DNA from: CAVUNY01 sp963768585
GTDB taxonomy: Bacteria; Chloroflexota; Anaerolineae; Anaerolineales; Anaerolineaceae
DNA length: 64,000 nucleotides
Assembly: GCA_963768585.1 (NCBI GenBank)
Contig: CAVYIF010000006.1
Coordinates: 140,966 to 204,965, forward strand
Direction: 5' to 3'
This document shows, piece by piece, positions 1 through 8,071 of this stretch. The notes under the pieces are model-generated. The model was given only the letters and a program-made list of their open reading frames with translations. It did no database searches and was not told the DNA's origin. Position 1 is the first letter of the stretch; each line of letters starts with the position of its first letter. The position numbers and the translations under genes are program-made.

Positions 1-1
1 A

Positions 2-967
2 GACCTGGAAAGCTACGACCGCGGCCCGCGTGGTTTTGCCCGGTTAAAGGTCGTCACCTCCGATATGGAGGAAGCCCTGCACGGGGCCAATATGATCATG
101 GTCGTGGTGCCTTCTTCGGCGCATGCCGACATCGCCCGCGGTGCGGCGCCATACCTGCAGGATGGGCAGGTGGTGCTGCTGCATCCCGGGCGCACCTGTG
201 GGGCACTTGAATTTGCCAGGGTTCTGCGTGACCAGGGGTGCACTGCCGATGTCACCGTAGCTGAAGCCGAGACCTTCATTTATGCCGCGCGCTCGGATGG
301 CCCGGCCCAGGCGCGCATCTTCCGCATCAAGGAAGCCGTGCCGCTGGCAGCCCTGCCGGCCACCCGCACCCAATCCGTATTGGAGATGATCCACCCCGCC
401 TACCCGCAGTATATCGACGGCGGGAATGTGCTCCAGACCGGGTTGAACAACATGGGGGCCATCTTTCACCCGGCGCTGACCCTGCTCAACGCGGGGTGGA
501 TTGAGATCCACACACGGCGACTACCAGTTTTATATCGACGGCGTCTCGCCTTCGGTCGCCCGGGTGCTGGAAGCCCTCGACCGTGAACGGGTGACGGTAG
601 CCGCCTCCCTGGGAATCCGCGCCCGTACGGCGATGGAGTGGCTCAAACTGGCTTACAACTACATCCGGCGAAGACCTGAACGAAGCCATTCATAACCAGC
701 CAGGATATTATGGGATCAAGGCCCCTCCGACCCTCAATCACCGCTACCTGTTTGAGGATGTGCCGATGAGTCTGGTGCCGATTGCCTCCTTAGGACAGCA
801 TTTTGGAGTTTCGGTGCGCGGAATGGATGCCATCATCCGTCTGGCATGTATCGTCCATCACACCGACTACTGGCGCCGCGGGCGAACCATGGAAAAACTC
901 GGTTTGACTTGACCTGAGCGCGTTTGAACTGACGCGCTACGTCAATGAAGGTGTGCTGGACAATTAA
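2..967 (+). pseudogene. Opine (octopine/nopaline-type) dehydrogenase-like gene, 5'-partial and frameshifted
   Basis: The gene enters from the left edge. Translation in frame 2 gives the middle of an NAD(P)-dependent opine dehydrogenase, with a Rossmann-derived stretch MVVVPSSAHADIA and a helical C-terminal domain (HPAYPQYIDGGNVLQTG, NNMGAIFHPALTLLNAG). The coding frame moves near 510, where HGDYQFYIDGVS continues in another frame. It moves again near 668 (EDLNEAIHNQPGYYGIKAPP) and near 910 (LSAFELTRYVNEGVLDN then stop). All pieces align in order to one protein, so this is either a decayed gene or one with three sequencing indels. The family reductively condenses an amino acid with a 2-oxo acid; the substrate here is unknown. 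The 3' end overlaps the convergent MFS gene by 4 bases. Confidence 0.7.
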
Positions 968-2220
968 CTGCTGCCTGTTTTATCCGCCGCGACCGCCTCT
1001 TCCCCATCGTAGCGGCTGAGCTGGGGCCACAATTTTTGGATCAGGCCCACTGCCAGAATGCAGCCGATGCCGCCGGTGATAATCGCAGCCGGCACGCTGA
1101 AGAACTGGGCCACCAGGCCCGCCTCAATTTCGCCTAACTGCGGCCCACCCTGGAAAAAAATCTGGTTGATCCCCACCATGCGCCCGCGCATCGCGTCGGG
1201 CGTCTGCAGCTGACGCACGGTGTTGCGAATAATCATGCTGACCGAATCGCTGGCCCCAACAAAGATCAACGCCAGGAAAGTCAGCCAGACCACCTGCGAC
1301 AGGCCGAATACGCTGGTTGCTATCCCAAAAGCCACCACCGCTCCCAGCAAGATCACCCCCTGGCGGTGAATATTGGCCCGCTGCGACAGGATTAATCCTG
1401 TGGTCACCGCCCCAATCGACTGGGCTGCCGCCAGCCAACCATATTCAATTTCAGAAACGTGCAGGATGTCGACCGCCACAAAAGGCAGCAGGGTATTGGC
1501 AGAAGAGAAAAATGTAGCCAGGAAATCAAGCACCATGCTCGAGAGGATAATCGGCTTATGCAGGATAAAATGCAGTCCATCCCCGATCGCCCGGAAACCG
1601 GGCTGGGCGCGGTTGGACGGCGAAAGATCCTGCGCCACCGGCCCTATGGCGATGATCGCGACCAAAACCGCGATGAAAGTGACCCCATTGAAAAAATAGG
1701 TGTAGCCCTGTCCTAAGGTGGCGATCACCAGTCCGCTGAGCGCCGGTCCAATGATCGCGCCCAGGCTGCCGGCAATCGAGTTCAGACTGAAGGCATTGGG
1801 CAAAACGCTGCGCGGCAGCAGGTTGGGGATCAAAGCCTGGCGAGCGGGCAGGTCAAAGGAAACTGCGACGGCCTGGATGGCGGTAAGCAGATAGATGTGC
1901 CAGAGTTGGATCTGCCCGGACCAGGTCAAAAAAGCCAGGGCCAGAGCGGTGCCCAGCATCGCCGTCTGAGTGATTAAAATTATCTTGCGCCGGTCGTAGC
2001 GGTCGGCGATCAACCCGCCAAACAAGGCGAAAAGTAAAATGGGCACGAAGCGCACCAGGCCGATCACGCTCAGCGCAGCCGGTTGGTCGCTGAGCGTGCG
2101 AATATGCCAGTAAAGGGCCCAGATCTGCATCTGGCTGCCCGCGACTGAAACCAGCATGCCGCTCCACAGCAAAGCGAATTGACGGTAATGAAGAGAAGGG
2201 GGTATTTTTAATGAAAACAA
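964..2220 (-). CDS. MFS transporter, 12 TM, EntS/MFS_3-like exporter
   Basis: A 418-residue protein with about twelve hydrophobic segments and the MFS loop signature GGLIADRYDRRKI between helices 2 and 3. It resembles the MFS_3 (EntS-like) group of exporters that move siderophores, drugs or other small molecules across the cytoplasmic membrane. The charged tail after the last helix is short. The start is TTG at 2220, giving FSLKIPPSLHYRQFALLW; the hydrophobic first helix follows directly. A possible -10 box TACAAT lies on the minus strand at 2273-2268. The substrate cannot be told from the sequence. It is transcribed in the same direction as nadE but about 55 bases separate them. Confidence 0.85.
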   Translation of the reverse strand: MFSLKIPPSLHYRQFALLWSGMLVSVAGSQMQIWALYWHIRTLSDQPAALSVIGLVRFVPILLFALFGGLIADRYDRRKIILITQTAMLGTALALAFLTWSGQIQLWHIYLLTAIQAVAVSFDLPARQALIPNLLPRSVLPNAFSLNSIAGSLGAIIGPALSGLVIATLGQGYTYFFNGVTFIAVLVAIIAIGPVAQDLSPSNRAQPGFRAIGDGLHFILHKPIILSSMVLDFLATFFSSANTLLPFVAVDILHVSEIEYGWLAAAQSIGAVTTGLILSQRANIHRQGVILLGAVVAFGIATSVFGLSQVVWLTFLALIFVGASDSVSMIIRNTVRQLQTPDAMRGRMVGINQIFFQGGPQLGEIEAGLVAQFFSVPAAIITGGIGCILAVGLIQKLWPQLSRYDGEEAVAADKTGSS

Positions 2221-2276
2221 AGATACCTGTGGTCCGGATAAGGATTTTTAAAGGGTAAACAGGCTCTATTGTAGCC

Positions 2277-3101
2277 TCAAGTCCCCCAATCACGCAAATA
2301 CAGGAAGTCGTAACCAATCGTGCGGTTGCTGAGCTTGGCAATCGGAGGCAAAATGCGTTTAAACTGGTTGCGCCGCACGCGTTCCACCACCGCATCGACA
2401 AAGGATTCGGCAAAACCGGCGGCCACACATTCGGAGGGCAGGTAGCGCTGGTCTACCAGCAGGTAGAGCAGCTTATCGACCTCAGCGTAGGTATAACCCA
2501 GCTCGCCTTCATCGGTCTGCCCGATCCACAGGTCGGCCGTTGGCGCCTTGGCGATAACCGGTTCGGGCACGCCCATGGCACGCGAAAGCTGGCGCACCTG
2601 GGTTTTGTACAGGTCGCCAATCGGGTTGAGCGCACAGGCTGAATCGCCGTACAGGGTGGAATATCCCAGCAGGAGTTCAGTCTTATTACCGGTGCCAACT
2701 GCCAGGGCGTTGAAAGCCACGGATTGGTCATAGAGCACGATCATGCGCGCACGGGCCATGATGTTGCCCTTGCGCACGTTGCTCATCTCGGGAAAGTGTT
2801 CGATCAAGGGGTCGACCATCCCGGTGATCTCGTAAGTGATCGATTGCACACCCAGAGCATCGATCACCAGTTGGGCGTGGTTGAGCGAATCCTGCGAACT
2901 GGTGCGGTAGGGCAGGCGAATCGCAAGCACGTTTTGCGGCCCGAGGGCTTCCGCCGCCAGAAAGCACGACAGCGCCGAATCGATCCCGCCGGAAAGGTTG
3001 ATCACCGCGCGCGAGAAACCCATGCGCGTGATTTCGGAATGGATGAAACCGGTGAGAATCTGGCGCGCAAGGTCGGTATTGATCGAAAAATTTATTTCCA
3101 T
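2277..3101 (-). CDS. nadE: NAD+ synthetase (synthase subunit)
   Basis: A 274-residue protein that forms NAD+ from nicotinic acid adenine dinucleotide, ATP and ammonia. The PP-loop motif SGGIDS is at residues 37-42, and GTGNKTE and YGDSAC, typical of NadE substrate and Mg-ATP sites, follow. The length fits the stand-alone ammonia-using form. Its start lies 7 bases after the stop of an amidase gene on the same strand. That order (amidase then synthase) is the domain order of fused glutamine-dependent NAD synthetases, so the two proteins probably work together, with the amidase supplying ammonia. The cooperation is inference; the enzyme identity is secure. Confidence 0.93.
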   Translation of the reverse strand: MEINFSINTDLARQILTGFIHSEITRMGFSRAVINLSGGIDSALSCFLAAEALGPQNVLAIRLPYRTSSQDSLNHAQLVIDALGVQSITYEITGMVDPLIEHFPEMSNVRKGNIMARARMIVLYDQSVAFNALAVGTGNKTELLLGYSTLYGDSACALNPIGDLYKTQVRQLSRAMGVPEPVIAKAPTADLWIGQTDEGELGYTYAEVDKLLYLLVDQRYLPSECVAAGFAESFVDAVVERVRRNQFKRILPPIAKLSNRTIGYDFLYLRDWGT

Positions 3102-3108
3102 ATGGCAC

Positions 3109-3960
3109 CTACCCGGCCCCTAAGATACGCTGCATCTCGCGCAGCACCAGGGCGGTGCGCTCGTCGCGCAGCAGGGGCAGGCGCGAACGGGTGCGGTGCA
3201 GCTGGTTCAGATCGAGTGCAACCTGGGTCAGGGCCTCAGTATGGAAGGGGCCGTGCGCCAGCACATCGCCGTTGGGGTCGTAAACCGCCGCCCCGCCCCA
3301 AAAGTTCAGGCCGTCTTCGAAACCAACCCGGTTGGTATGGGCCACAAATGAAGTGTATACGCTGGCATAGGCCCGGTTGATGTGATCGACCCAACGCGCC
3401 GATTCGAGCTGCGGCCCTTCGTTCAGGCCGCGGCCCGGCGAAGCCGAACTGAACAGGAACAGGTCGGCGCCGTCCAGCCACAGCAGGTAGGGTGGCGAGG
3501 CATGCCAAAAATCTTCACAGATCAGCATCCCCGCCCGGCCAAAACGGGTATCGAAGGCGCGCACCTCATCCCCCAGGGCAAAGAAACGGCCCTCATCGAA
3601 CAGGCCGTAGGTCGGCAGGTAAACTTTGTGATGGACGTGAACCACTTCGCCGCGCGACAGGTAAGCCGAGGCGATGAAAAAACGGTTGCGGCGGTCTTCC
3701 TCGACAAAACCTACCACCAGGTCGATCTTGCGGCTGGCTTCGAGCAGCGCGTGAAAGACCGGGTCATCCGCTTGCGGGCGGTGAGCCACCACCGGCACCA
3801 GGTCCTGGAGCACATACCCGGTCAGTGACAATTCGGGGAAGACCAGCAAATCGACGCCATTGGACTGGGCCTCTTTGATATAAACCAGGTGCTTTTCCAG
3901 GTTATCATCCACCCGGCCCAACCGGGTATTAATTTGTGCCAGCGCAAGATTTAAGATCAT
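3109..3960 (-). CDS. Carbon-nitrogen hydrolase (nitrilase family), probable glutaminase partner of NadE
   Basis: A 283-residue nitrilase-superfamily amidase. The catalytic Glu-Lys-Cys triad is visible: Glu in FPELSLTGY (about residue 43), Lys in HHKVYLPTYG (about 112) and Cys in LICEDFWH (about 148). The ICEDFWH form is characteristic of the glutaminase domain of NAD synthetases. I place the start at ATG 3960 (MILNLALAQINT); a TTG three codons upstream (3969) is also open. The gene ends 7 bases before nadE and is almost certainly cotranscribed with it. Role as the ammonia-producing half of a split glutamine-dependent NAD synthetase is inferred from domain type and position. Confidence 0.85.
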   Translation of the reverse strand: MILNLALAQINTRLGRVDDNLEKHLVYIKEAQSNGVDLLVFPELSLTGYVLQDLVPVVAHRPQADDPVFHALLEASRKIDLVVGFVEEDRRNRFFIASAYLSRGEVVHVHHKVYLPTYGLFDEGRFFALGDEVRAFDTRFGRAGMLICEDFWHASPPYLLWLDGADLFLFSSASPGRGLNEGPQLESARWVDHINRAYASVYTSFVAHTNRVGFEDGLNFWGGAAVYDPNGDVLAHGPFHTEALTQVALDLNQLHRTRSRLPLLRDERTALVLREMQRILGAG

Positions 3961-3986
3961 AAATGCCAATCCGATGGATGATTAAT

Positions 3987-4090
3987 TTCACCACGGAGCC
4001 ACGAGGAGCAGCCAAATCATACGATTCGTTTGCATGCCTTCAAAATCAAGACAAAAAATTTCTGCGTGTTCTCAGCTTCTCCGTGGTGAA
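3987..4090. repeat. Inverted copies of a CCACGGAG-type dispersed repeat
   Basis: TTCACCACGGAG at 3987-3998 is matched by its reverse complement CTCCGTGGTGAA at 4079-4090. Between them are degenerate pieces such as GTGTTCTCAG. A related stretch (TTCTCCGTGGTTCCGTGGTGAG) lies near 14968-14989. This resembles the CCACGGAGACACAGAG-like intergenic repeats common in several phyla; that comparison is from memory. The repeat overlaps the 3' end of the Lgt-like gene and supplies its last residues (SSPRRS). Confidence 0.6.
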
Positions 4091-4812
4091 CTATCTTTAA
4101 TTTTCTTTCTCGGCCAAAAAGCATAAACCGCCAGCCCCAGGCTAAAAACACCCAGGCCAAGGGCCGCCCAGGCTTCATAAGATAAACCCCGCCAGAGCGC
4201 GACCGGTTCGGCAGAAAGCAGCGCAGCGCTGAACTGCACCCCGGCCAATCCCAGACCGACCAGCGCGGCGCGCTGTCCAGGGAACGAACGGCCAGTGAGG
4301 ACCGCGGCCACCACCCAATTGTACACCAGGAAAATCAGGGCCGCGCTGAATTGGAGCGGGAAGCGCGCCATCACCTGGCCCCATTCATCCGGCACGGGCA
4401 CCGCCAACCAGGAGTCGATCCCCATCTCGGGGCCGTAACCGCAGCCGACCGCCGCACAGCCCAGCCAGCCCAGCACCACCAGGGGCGGGAAAAGCGGTGA
4501 AACTGCATCCAGCAGCAGCGCAAAGGAAGTCCGCATCAGCAGCGCGGCAATCAACGCAGCCACCAGGCCACCCGCCACCGCCCCGGCAGCGCTGTACCCG
4601 CCCAGCCACAGCCGGTACCATTCTCCCGGGTGGGCAGCATAAAAGGCCGGGTGCAGAGCCACATACACGGCCCGCGCGCCGAACAGCATGCCGACCAGCA
4701 CGCCCAAACCGGCATCCACCCAGCTGCCGGTCTGCTTTTCAGGGCTGGTGCGCGCCACCTGCCACAGGCCTAACGATGCGCCCAAACCAATTAAAAGCGC
4801 GAAGGATGTCAT
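4072..4812 (-). CDS. Lgt-like integral membrane protein (prolipoprotein diacylglyceryl transferase family)
   Basis: A 246-residue, very hydrophobic protein with about seven membrane segments. GGYSAAGAVAGG and LGWLGCAAVGCGYG resemble the conserved Lgt segments GGMxxHGG and GRxGCFLxGCCYG, and the order and spacing also fit. The usual catalytic His of HGG and the Lgt signature Arg are not evident, so it may be a divergent or non-catalytic member. Lgt transfers diacylglyceryl from phosphatidylglycerol to the lipobox Cys of prelipoproteins, and several lipoproteins are encoded in this window. The C-terminal residues are encoded by an intergenic repeat that has replaced the original end. Confidence 0.6.
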   Translation of the reverse strand: MTSFALLIGLGASLGLWQVARTSPEKQTGSWVDAGLGVLVGMLFGARAVYVALHPAFYAAHPGEWYRLWLGGYSAAGAVAGGLVAALIAALLMRTSFALLLDAVSPLFPPLVVLGWLGCAAVGCGYGPEMGIDSWLAVPVPDEWGQVMARFPLQFSAALIFLVYNWVVAAVLTGRSFPGQRAALVGLGLAGVQFSAALLSAEPVALWRGLSYEAWAALGLGVFSLGLAVYAFWPRKKIKDSSPRRS

Positions 4813-4842
4813 AAACCGATCATATCACGAAACGCAAAAGGC

Positions 4843-4848
4843 TATAAT
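4843..4848 (+). promoter_or_regulatory. -10 box of the isomerase gene
   Basis: TATAAT stands 20 bases before the start codon at 4869, with AAAGGA as ribosome-binding site between them. No good -35 hexamer is seen at the proper distance. Confidence 0.45.
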
Positions 4849-4868
4849 TAAACTTAAAGGAATCTCCA

Positions 4869-5708
4869 ATGAAAAATAACATCGAATTGATGAGCTTGTT
4901 CTGGACGACCGCCGGGGTGTTCCCCGGCGATGGTGAAATGAGCCGCTTTGATTTCAAAGACCGCGTCGAAGCCGCTGCCAGGGCCGGGTTTAAGGGCATT
5001 GGCCTGTGGCATACCGATCTGGAGCACGTCAACCTGCATCGCTCGCTGAAAGAGATGAAAATGATCCTGGACGACAACGACATACGCTACGTGGAGCTGG
5101 AATTTCTCACCGATTGGTTCCTGGATGGCGCCCGCAAAGGTGAATCGGACAGCCGCAAAAGAAGGCTGCTGCAGGCTTCCGAAGCACTCAATGCAAAGCA
5201 CGTCAAAATCGGGGATTTTTACAACTGCGTGGTGCCCATGCCGCGCATCGTGGAGGCATTCGCGTCATTATGTCATGAGGCCGAAAATTACGGCGCAACC
5301 ATCGGGTTTGAGCTGATGGCCTGCGCCATGATCGACAATCTCAAGGACGCCATCGCTATGGTGGAAACCTCGGGAGTCAAAAATGGAGGGATCATCCTGG
5401 ATATCCTGCAGGTGGTCAATCTGGGCATTTCATACGAGGAGATCCGCCGCATTCCTCTCCAGCAGTTGATCGGTATCGAGCTTAACGACGGCACGCTCCC
5501 CGGCAGCCCGCGCTATGACCCGTCCCGGGCGCGCCGCTACTGCGGCGAGGGCGAGTACGACATCCAGGGGCTGATCCACTGCGTGCAGCAAATGGGCTTT
5601 TCCGGCCCCTGGGCGGTCGAGGTCATGTCCAAAGAGCTGGCGGTCCTGCCCCTGGAAGAATTATCCACCCGCGCCTTTACGACCACCATGGCAGAATTTC
5701 AGCCTTGA
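4869..5708 (+). CDS. Sugar phosphate isomerase/epimerase-like TIM-barrel protein
   Basis: A 279-residue AP-endonuclease-2/xylose-isomerase-like TIM barrel. Metal-binding acidic residues expected on the barrel strands are present: Glu in IGFELMA, Asp in GGIILDILQ, Glu in LIGIELNDG and Glu in WAVEVMSKE. Such proteins isomerise or epimerise sugars, inosose or hydroxypyruvate in the cytoplasm. Start at ATG 4869 is supported by AAAGGA upstream. It lies before a GH3 glycosidase on the same strand but 210 bases apart with its own promoter, so a joint role in sugar use is only suggested. The substrate is not recognisable. Confidence 0.75.
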   Translation: MKNNIELMSLFWTTAGVFPGDGEMSRFDFKDRVEAAARAGFKGIGLWHTDLEHVNLHRSLKEMKMILDDNDIRYVELEFLTDWFLDGARKGESDSRKRRLLQASEALNAKHVKIGDFYNCVVPMPRIVEAFASLCHEAENYGATIGFELMACAMIDNLKDAIAMVETSGVKNGGIILDILQVVNLGISYEEIRRIPLQQLIGIELNDGTLPGSPRYDPSRARRYCGEGEYDIQGLIHCVQQMGFSGPWAVEVMSKELAVLPLEELSTRAFTTTMAEFQP

Positions 5709-5828
5709 AGAAATCACCACGTTTGCCCATCTGGGCCCCCGCGTGTCAAACCTTACCTGATCCGCCAGTTATATGAAAACGACGCTCAGGGTCTTTTTGA
5801 CAGGGTAACAGGTGGTCAACTGATCTTC

Positions 5829-5850
5829 AAAGATAATTTCCATTATCTTT
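5829..5850. promoter_or_regulatory. Candidate operator palindrome upstream of the GH3 gene
   Basis: AAAGATAAT (5829-5837), a four-base centre TTCC, and ATTATCTTT (5842-5850) form a perfect inverted repeat. It lies about 20 bases before a TATAAT at 5870-5875, so it would cover the -35 region. This is typical for a sugar-responsive repressor site. It is not followed by a T-run, so a terminator is less likely. Confidence 0.45.
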
Positions 5851-5869
5851 TCGCGTATACCTTTTCTCG

Positions 5870-5875
5870 TATAAT
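5870..5875 (+). promoter_or_regulatory. -10 box of the GH3 gene
   Basis: TATAAT at 5870-5875, 43 bases before the GH3 start. The -35 region is poor (CTTTTC-like), consistent with a regulated promoter. Confidence 0.5.
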
Positions 5876-5918
5876 AGAAACAGATATCGTAGACTAAATT
5901 CATGGAGCAAACCCCCTT

Positions 5919-8054
5919 ATGACCGAACCGACCCCTATCTACCTTGATCCGGATCGCCCGCGCGCAGAACGCGTCCGCGACCTGCTTTCGCGCCTGACCC
6001 TCACCGAAAAAATCGGGCTGATGCCCCACAATGCGCGCGGCGTACCGCGCCTGGGCATCCCCGAGTACAACTACTGGAGCGAAGCCCTGCACGGGGTGGC
6101 GCGCAACGGGCGGGCGACCGTCTTTCCCCAGGCGATCGGCATGGCGGCCACCTGGGACCCAGATTTGATCCAGCGCATTGCCTCGGCCATCGGCGACGAA
6201 GGCCGGGCCAAATACCACGCGGCCTTGCGCCGCAAGGGCAAAACCGATCTTTACCAGGGACTGACCTTCTGGTCGCCTAACGTCAATATCTTCCGCGACC
6301 CGCGCTGGGGACGCGGGCAGGAAACCTGGGGCGAGGACCCCCTCCTGACCGGCGAAATGGGCGCGGCCTTCGTGCGCGGGCTGCAGGGCGACGACCCCCA
6401 TTATATGAAAGCCGCCGCCTGCGCCAAACACTACGCCGTCCACTCCGGGCCCGAGGCACTGCGCCACGAATTTAACGTCAACCCTTCCAAACGCGACCTG
6501 TACGACACTTACCTGCCGGCCTTCAAGAAGCTGGTCGTCGAAGCCAAGGTCGAATCGGTGATGGGCGCCTATAACGCCGTGTACGGGGTGCCGTGCAACG
6601 CCAGCGATTTTTTGTTGAACCACACCCTGCGCGCGGAATGGGGCTTTAACGGGCACGTTGTCTCGGACTGCGGGGCGGTCACCAATATTCACCGCGACCA
6701 CAAATACACGCGCGACGCCCCCGAATCGGCCGCGGCAGCCCTCAAAGCCGGCTGCGACCTGTCTTGCGACCTGGTCTATTATGAAAACATGCCCGAAGCG
6801 CTGGAGCGCGGATTGGTGAGCGAAGCCGACCTCGACCTGGCCCTGGAGCGCACCCTGGGCACGCGCTTTAAACTCGGCCTGTTCGACCCGCCCGAGCAGG
6901 TGCCCTATGCCGGCATGCCGATGAGCGTCGTCGGCTGCGAGGCCCACCGCCAGCTGGCCTATGAAGCCGCGTTGAAATCGGTGGTGCTGCTTAAAAACCA
7001 GAACAACGTGCTGCCCATCGCGGCGGACACCAAAGCTATCATGGTTACCGGACCCAATGCCGCCGCGGTCAATGTGCTGATGGGCAATTATTACGGTTTC
7101 AACGGGCGCATGATCACCTTATTGGAAGGGATGACCGATGCCGTGCCCGAAGGCATGGGCATGGAATACCACCAGGGCGTGATGCTCACCGAAACCGGGC
7201 CGACCCCCAACAACTGGTCGATTCATATGGCTGCCGCATCCGGGCTGACCATCGCCTGCATGGGTCTATCTCCCCTCATGGAAGGCGAGGAAGGTGAGGC
7301 CCTGCTGGTCGAACACGGCGGCGATCGTACTTCGATCGAATTACCCACGGCCCAGGTAGAATTTATCCGCAGGTTGAACATCGCCGGAGCGCGGATCGTG
7401 CTGGTGCTTTTTGGCGGCAGCCCGGTCGCCCTGGGCGAGGTGGAAAATATGGTCGAGGCGGTGGTGCAGGTCTGGTACCCGGGGCAGGAAGGCGGTCGGG
7501 CCGTGGCCGATATCTTGTTCGGGGCGGCCGCCCCCTCAGGCAAGCTGCCCATGACCTTCCCCCAGGCGACCAGCCAACTGCCGCCTTTTGAGGATTACAA
7601 CATGGTCGAGCGCACCTACCGCTACGCCACCTGGGAACCGCAGTATCCCTTCGGGTTCGGCCTGAGCTACACTGGCTTTGCCTATTCCGATCTCAAACTG
7701 GCCCAGTCGGCAGTCAAAGCCGGCGAAAGCCTGTCCTTTGCGGTAACGGTCAGCAACACTGGCAGTACAGCCGGCGATGAGGTGGTGCAGGTCTACTTGA
7801 GCGACCTGGAAACGTCCTGCGTGGCCCCCTTCCACCACCTGGCGGCCTTCCGGCGGGTGCATCTGCAGCCGGGCGAGCGCCAGTTGGTGCAGTTTACCCT
7901 GCCGCCCGAGGTGATGATGCTGGTCAACGATGAGGGCCAATCCATCCTCGAGCCGGGCGCCTTTCGCCTGCAGGTCGGCGGCTGCGCGCCGGGCGCACGC
8001 GGTACCGCCCTGGGCGCACCCCAGCCGGTGGTGGCAGAATTTATCCTTCAATAA
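5919..8054 (+). CDS. Glycoside hydrolase family 3 beta-glucosidase/beta-xylosidase
   Basis: A 711-residue GH3 enzyme of the three-domain type. Domain 1 is a TIM barrel with the KHY motif at residues 170-172 and the catalytic nucleophile Asp250 in GHVVSDCGAV. Domain 2 is the alpha/beta sandwich from about residue 335 (SVVLLKNQNNVLPI). A fibronectin III-like domain ends the protein (VTVSNTGSTAGDEVVQVY). It removes terminal beta-glucosyl or related residues from oligosaccharides. There is no signal peptide, so it acts in the cytoplasm on imported sugars. The EALHGVARNG and NVNIFRDPRWGRGQET motifs resemble the xylosidase-like branch of GH3. A palindrome and promoter lie upstream. Confidence 0.93.
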   Translation: MTEPTPIYLDPDRPRAERVRDLLSRLTLTEKIGLMPHNARGVPRLGIPEYNYWSEALHGVARNGRATVFPQAIGMAATWDPDLIQRIASAIGDEGRAKYHAALRRKGKTDLYQGLTFWSPNVNIFRDPRWGRGQETWGEDPLLTGEMGAAFVRGLQGDDPHYMKAAACAKHYAVHSGPEALRHEFNVNPSKRDLYDTYLPAFKKLVVEAKVESVMGAYNAVYGVPCNASDFLLNHTLRAEWGFNGHVVSDCGAVTNIHRDHKYTRDAPESAAAALKAGCDLSCDLVYYENMPEALERGLVSEADLDLALERTLGTRFKLGLFDPPEQVPYAGMPMSVVGCEAHRQLAYEAALKSVVLLKNQNNVLPIAADTKAIMVTGPNAAAVNVLMGNYYGFNGRMITLLEGMTDAVPEGMGMEYHQGVMLTETGPTPNNWSIHMAAASGLTIACMGLSPLMEGEEGEALLVEHGGDRTSIELPTAQVEFIRRLNIAGARIVLVLFGGSPVALGEVENMVEAVVQVWYPGQEGGRAVADILFGAAAPSGKLPMTFPQATSQLPPFEDYNMVERTYRYATWEPQYPFGFGLSYTGFAYSDLKLAQSAVKAGESLSFAVTVSNTGSTAGDEVVQVYLSDLETSCVAPFHHLAAFRRVHLQPGERQLVQFTLPPEVMMLVNDEGQSILEPGAFRLQVGGCAPGARGTALGAPQPVVAEFILQ

Positions 8055-8071
8055 GGGTTTCGGCCGCCGAT

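Noticed and set aside
5769..6947. 392-residue minus-strand open frame opposite the GH3 gene
   Set aside because: Antisense shadow of a strongly conserved GH3 gene; it has no recognisable domain.
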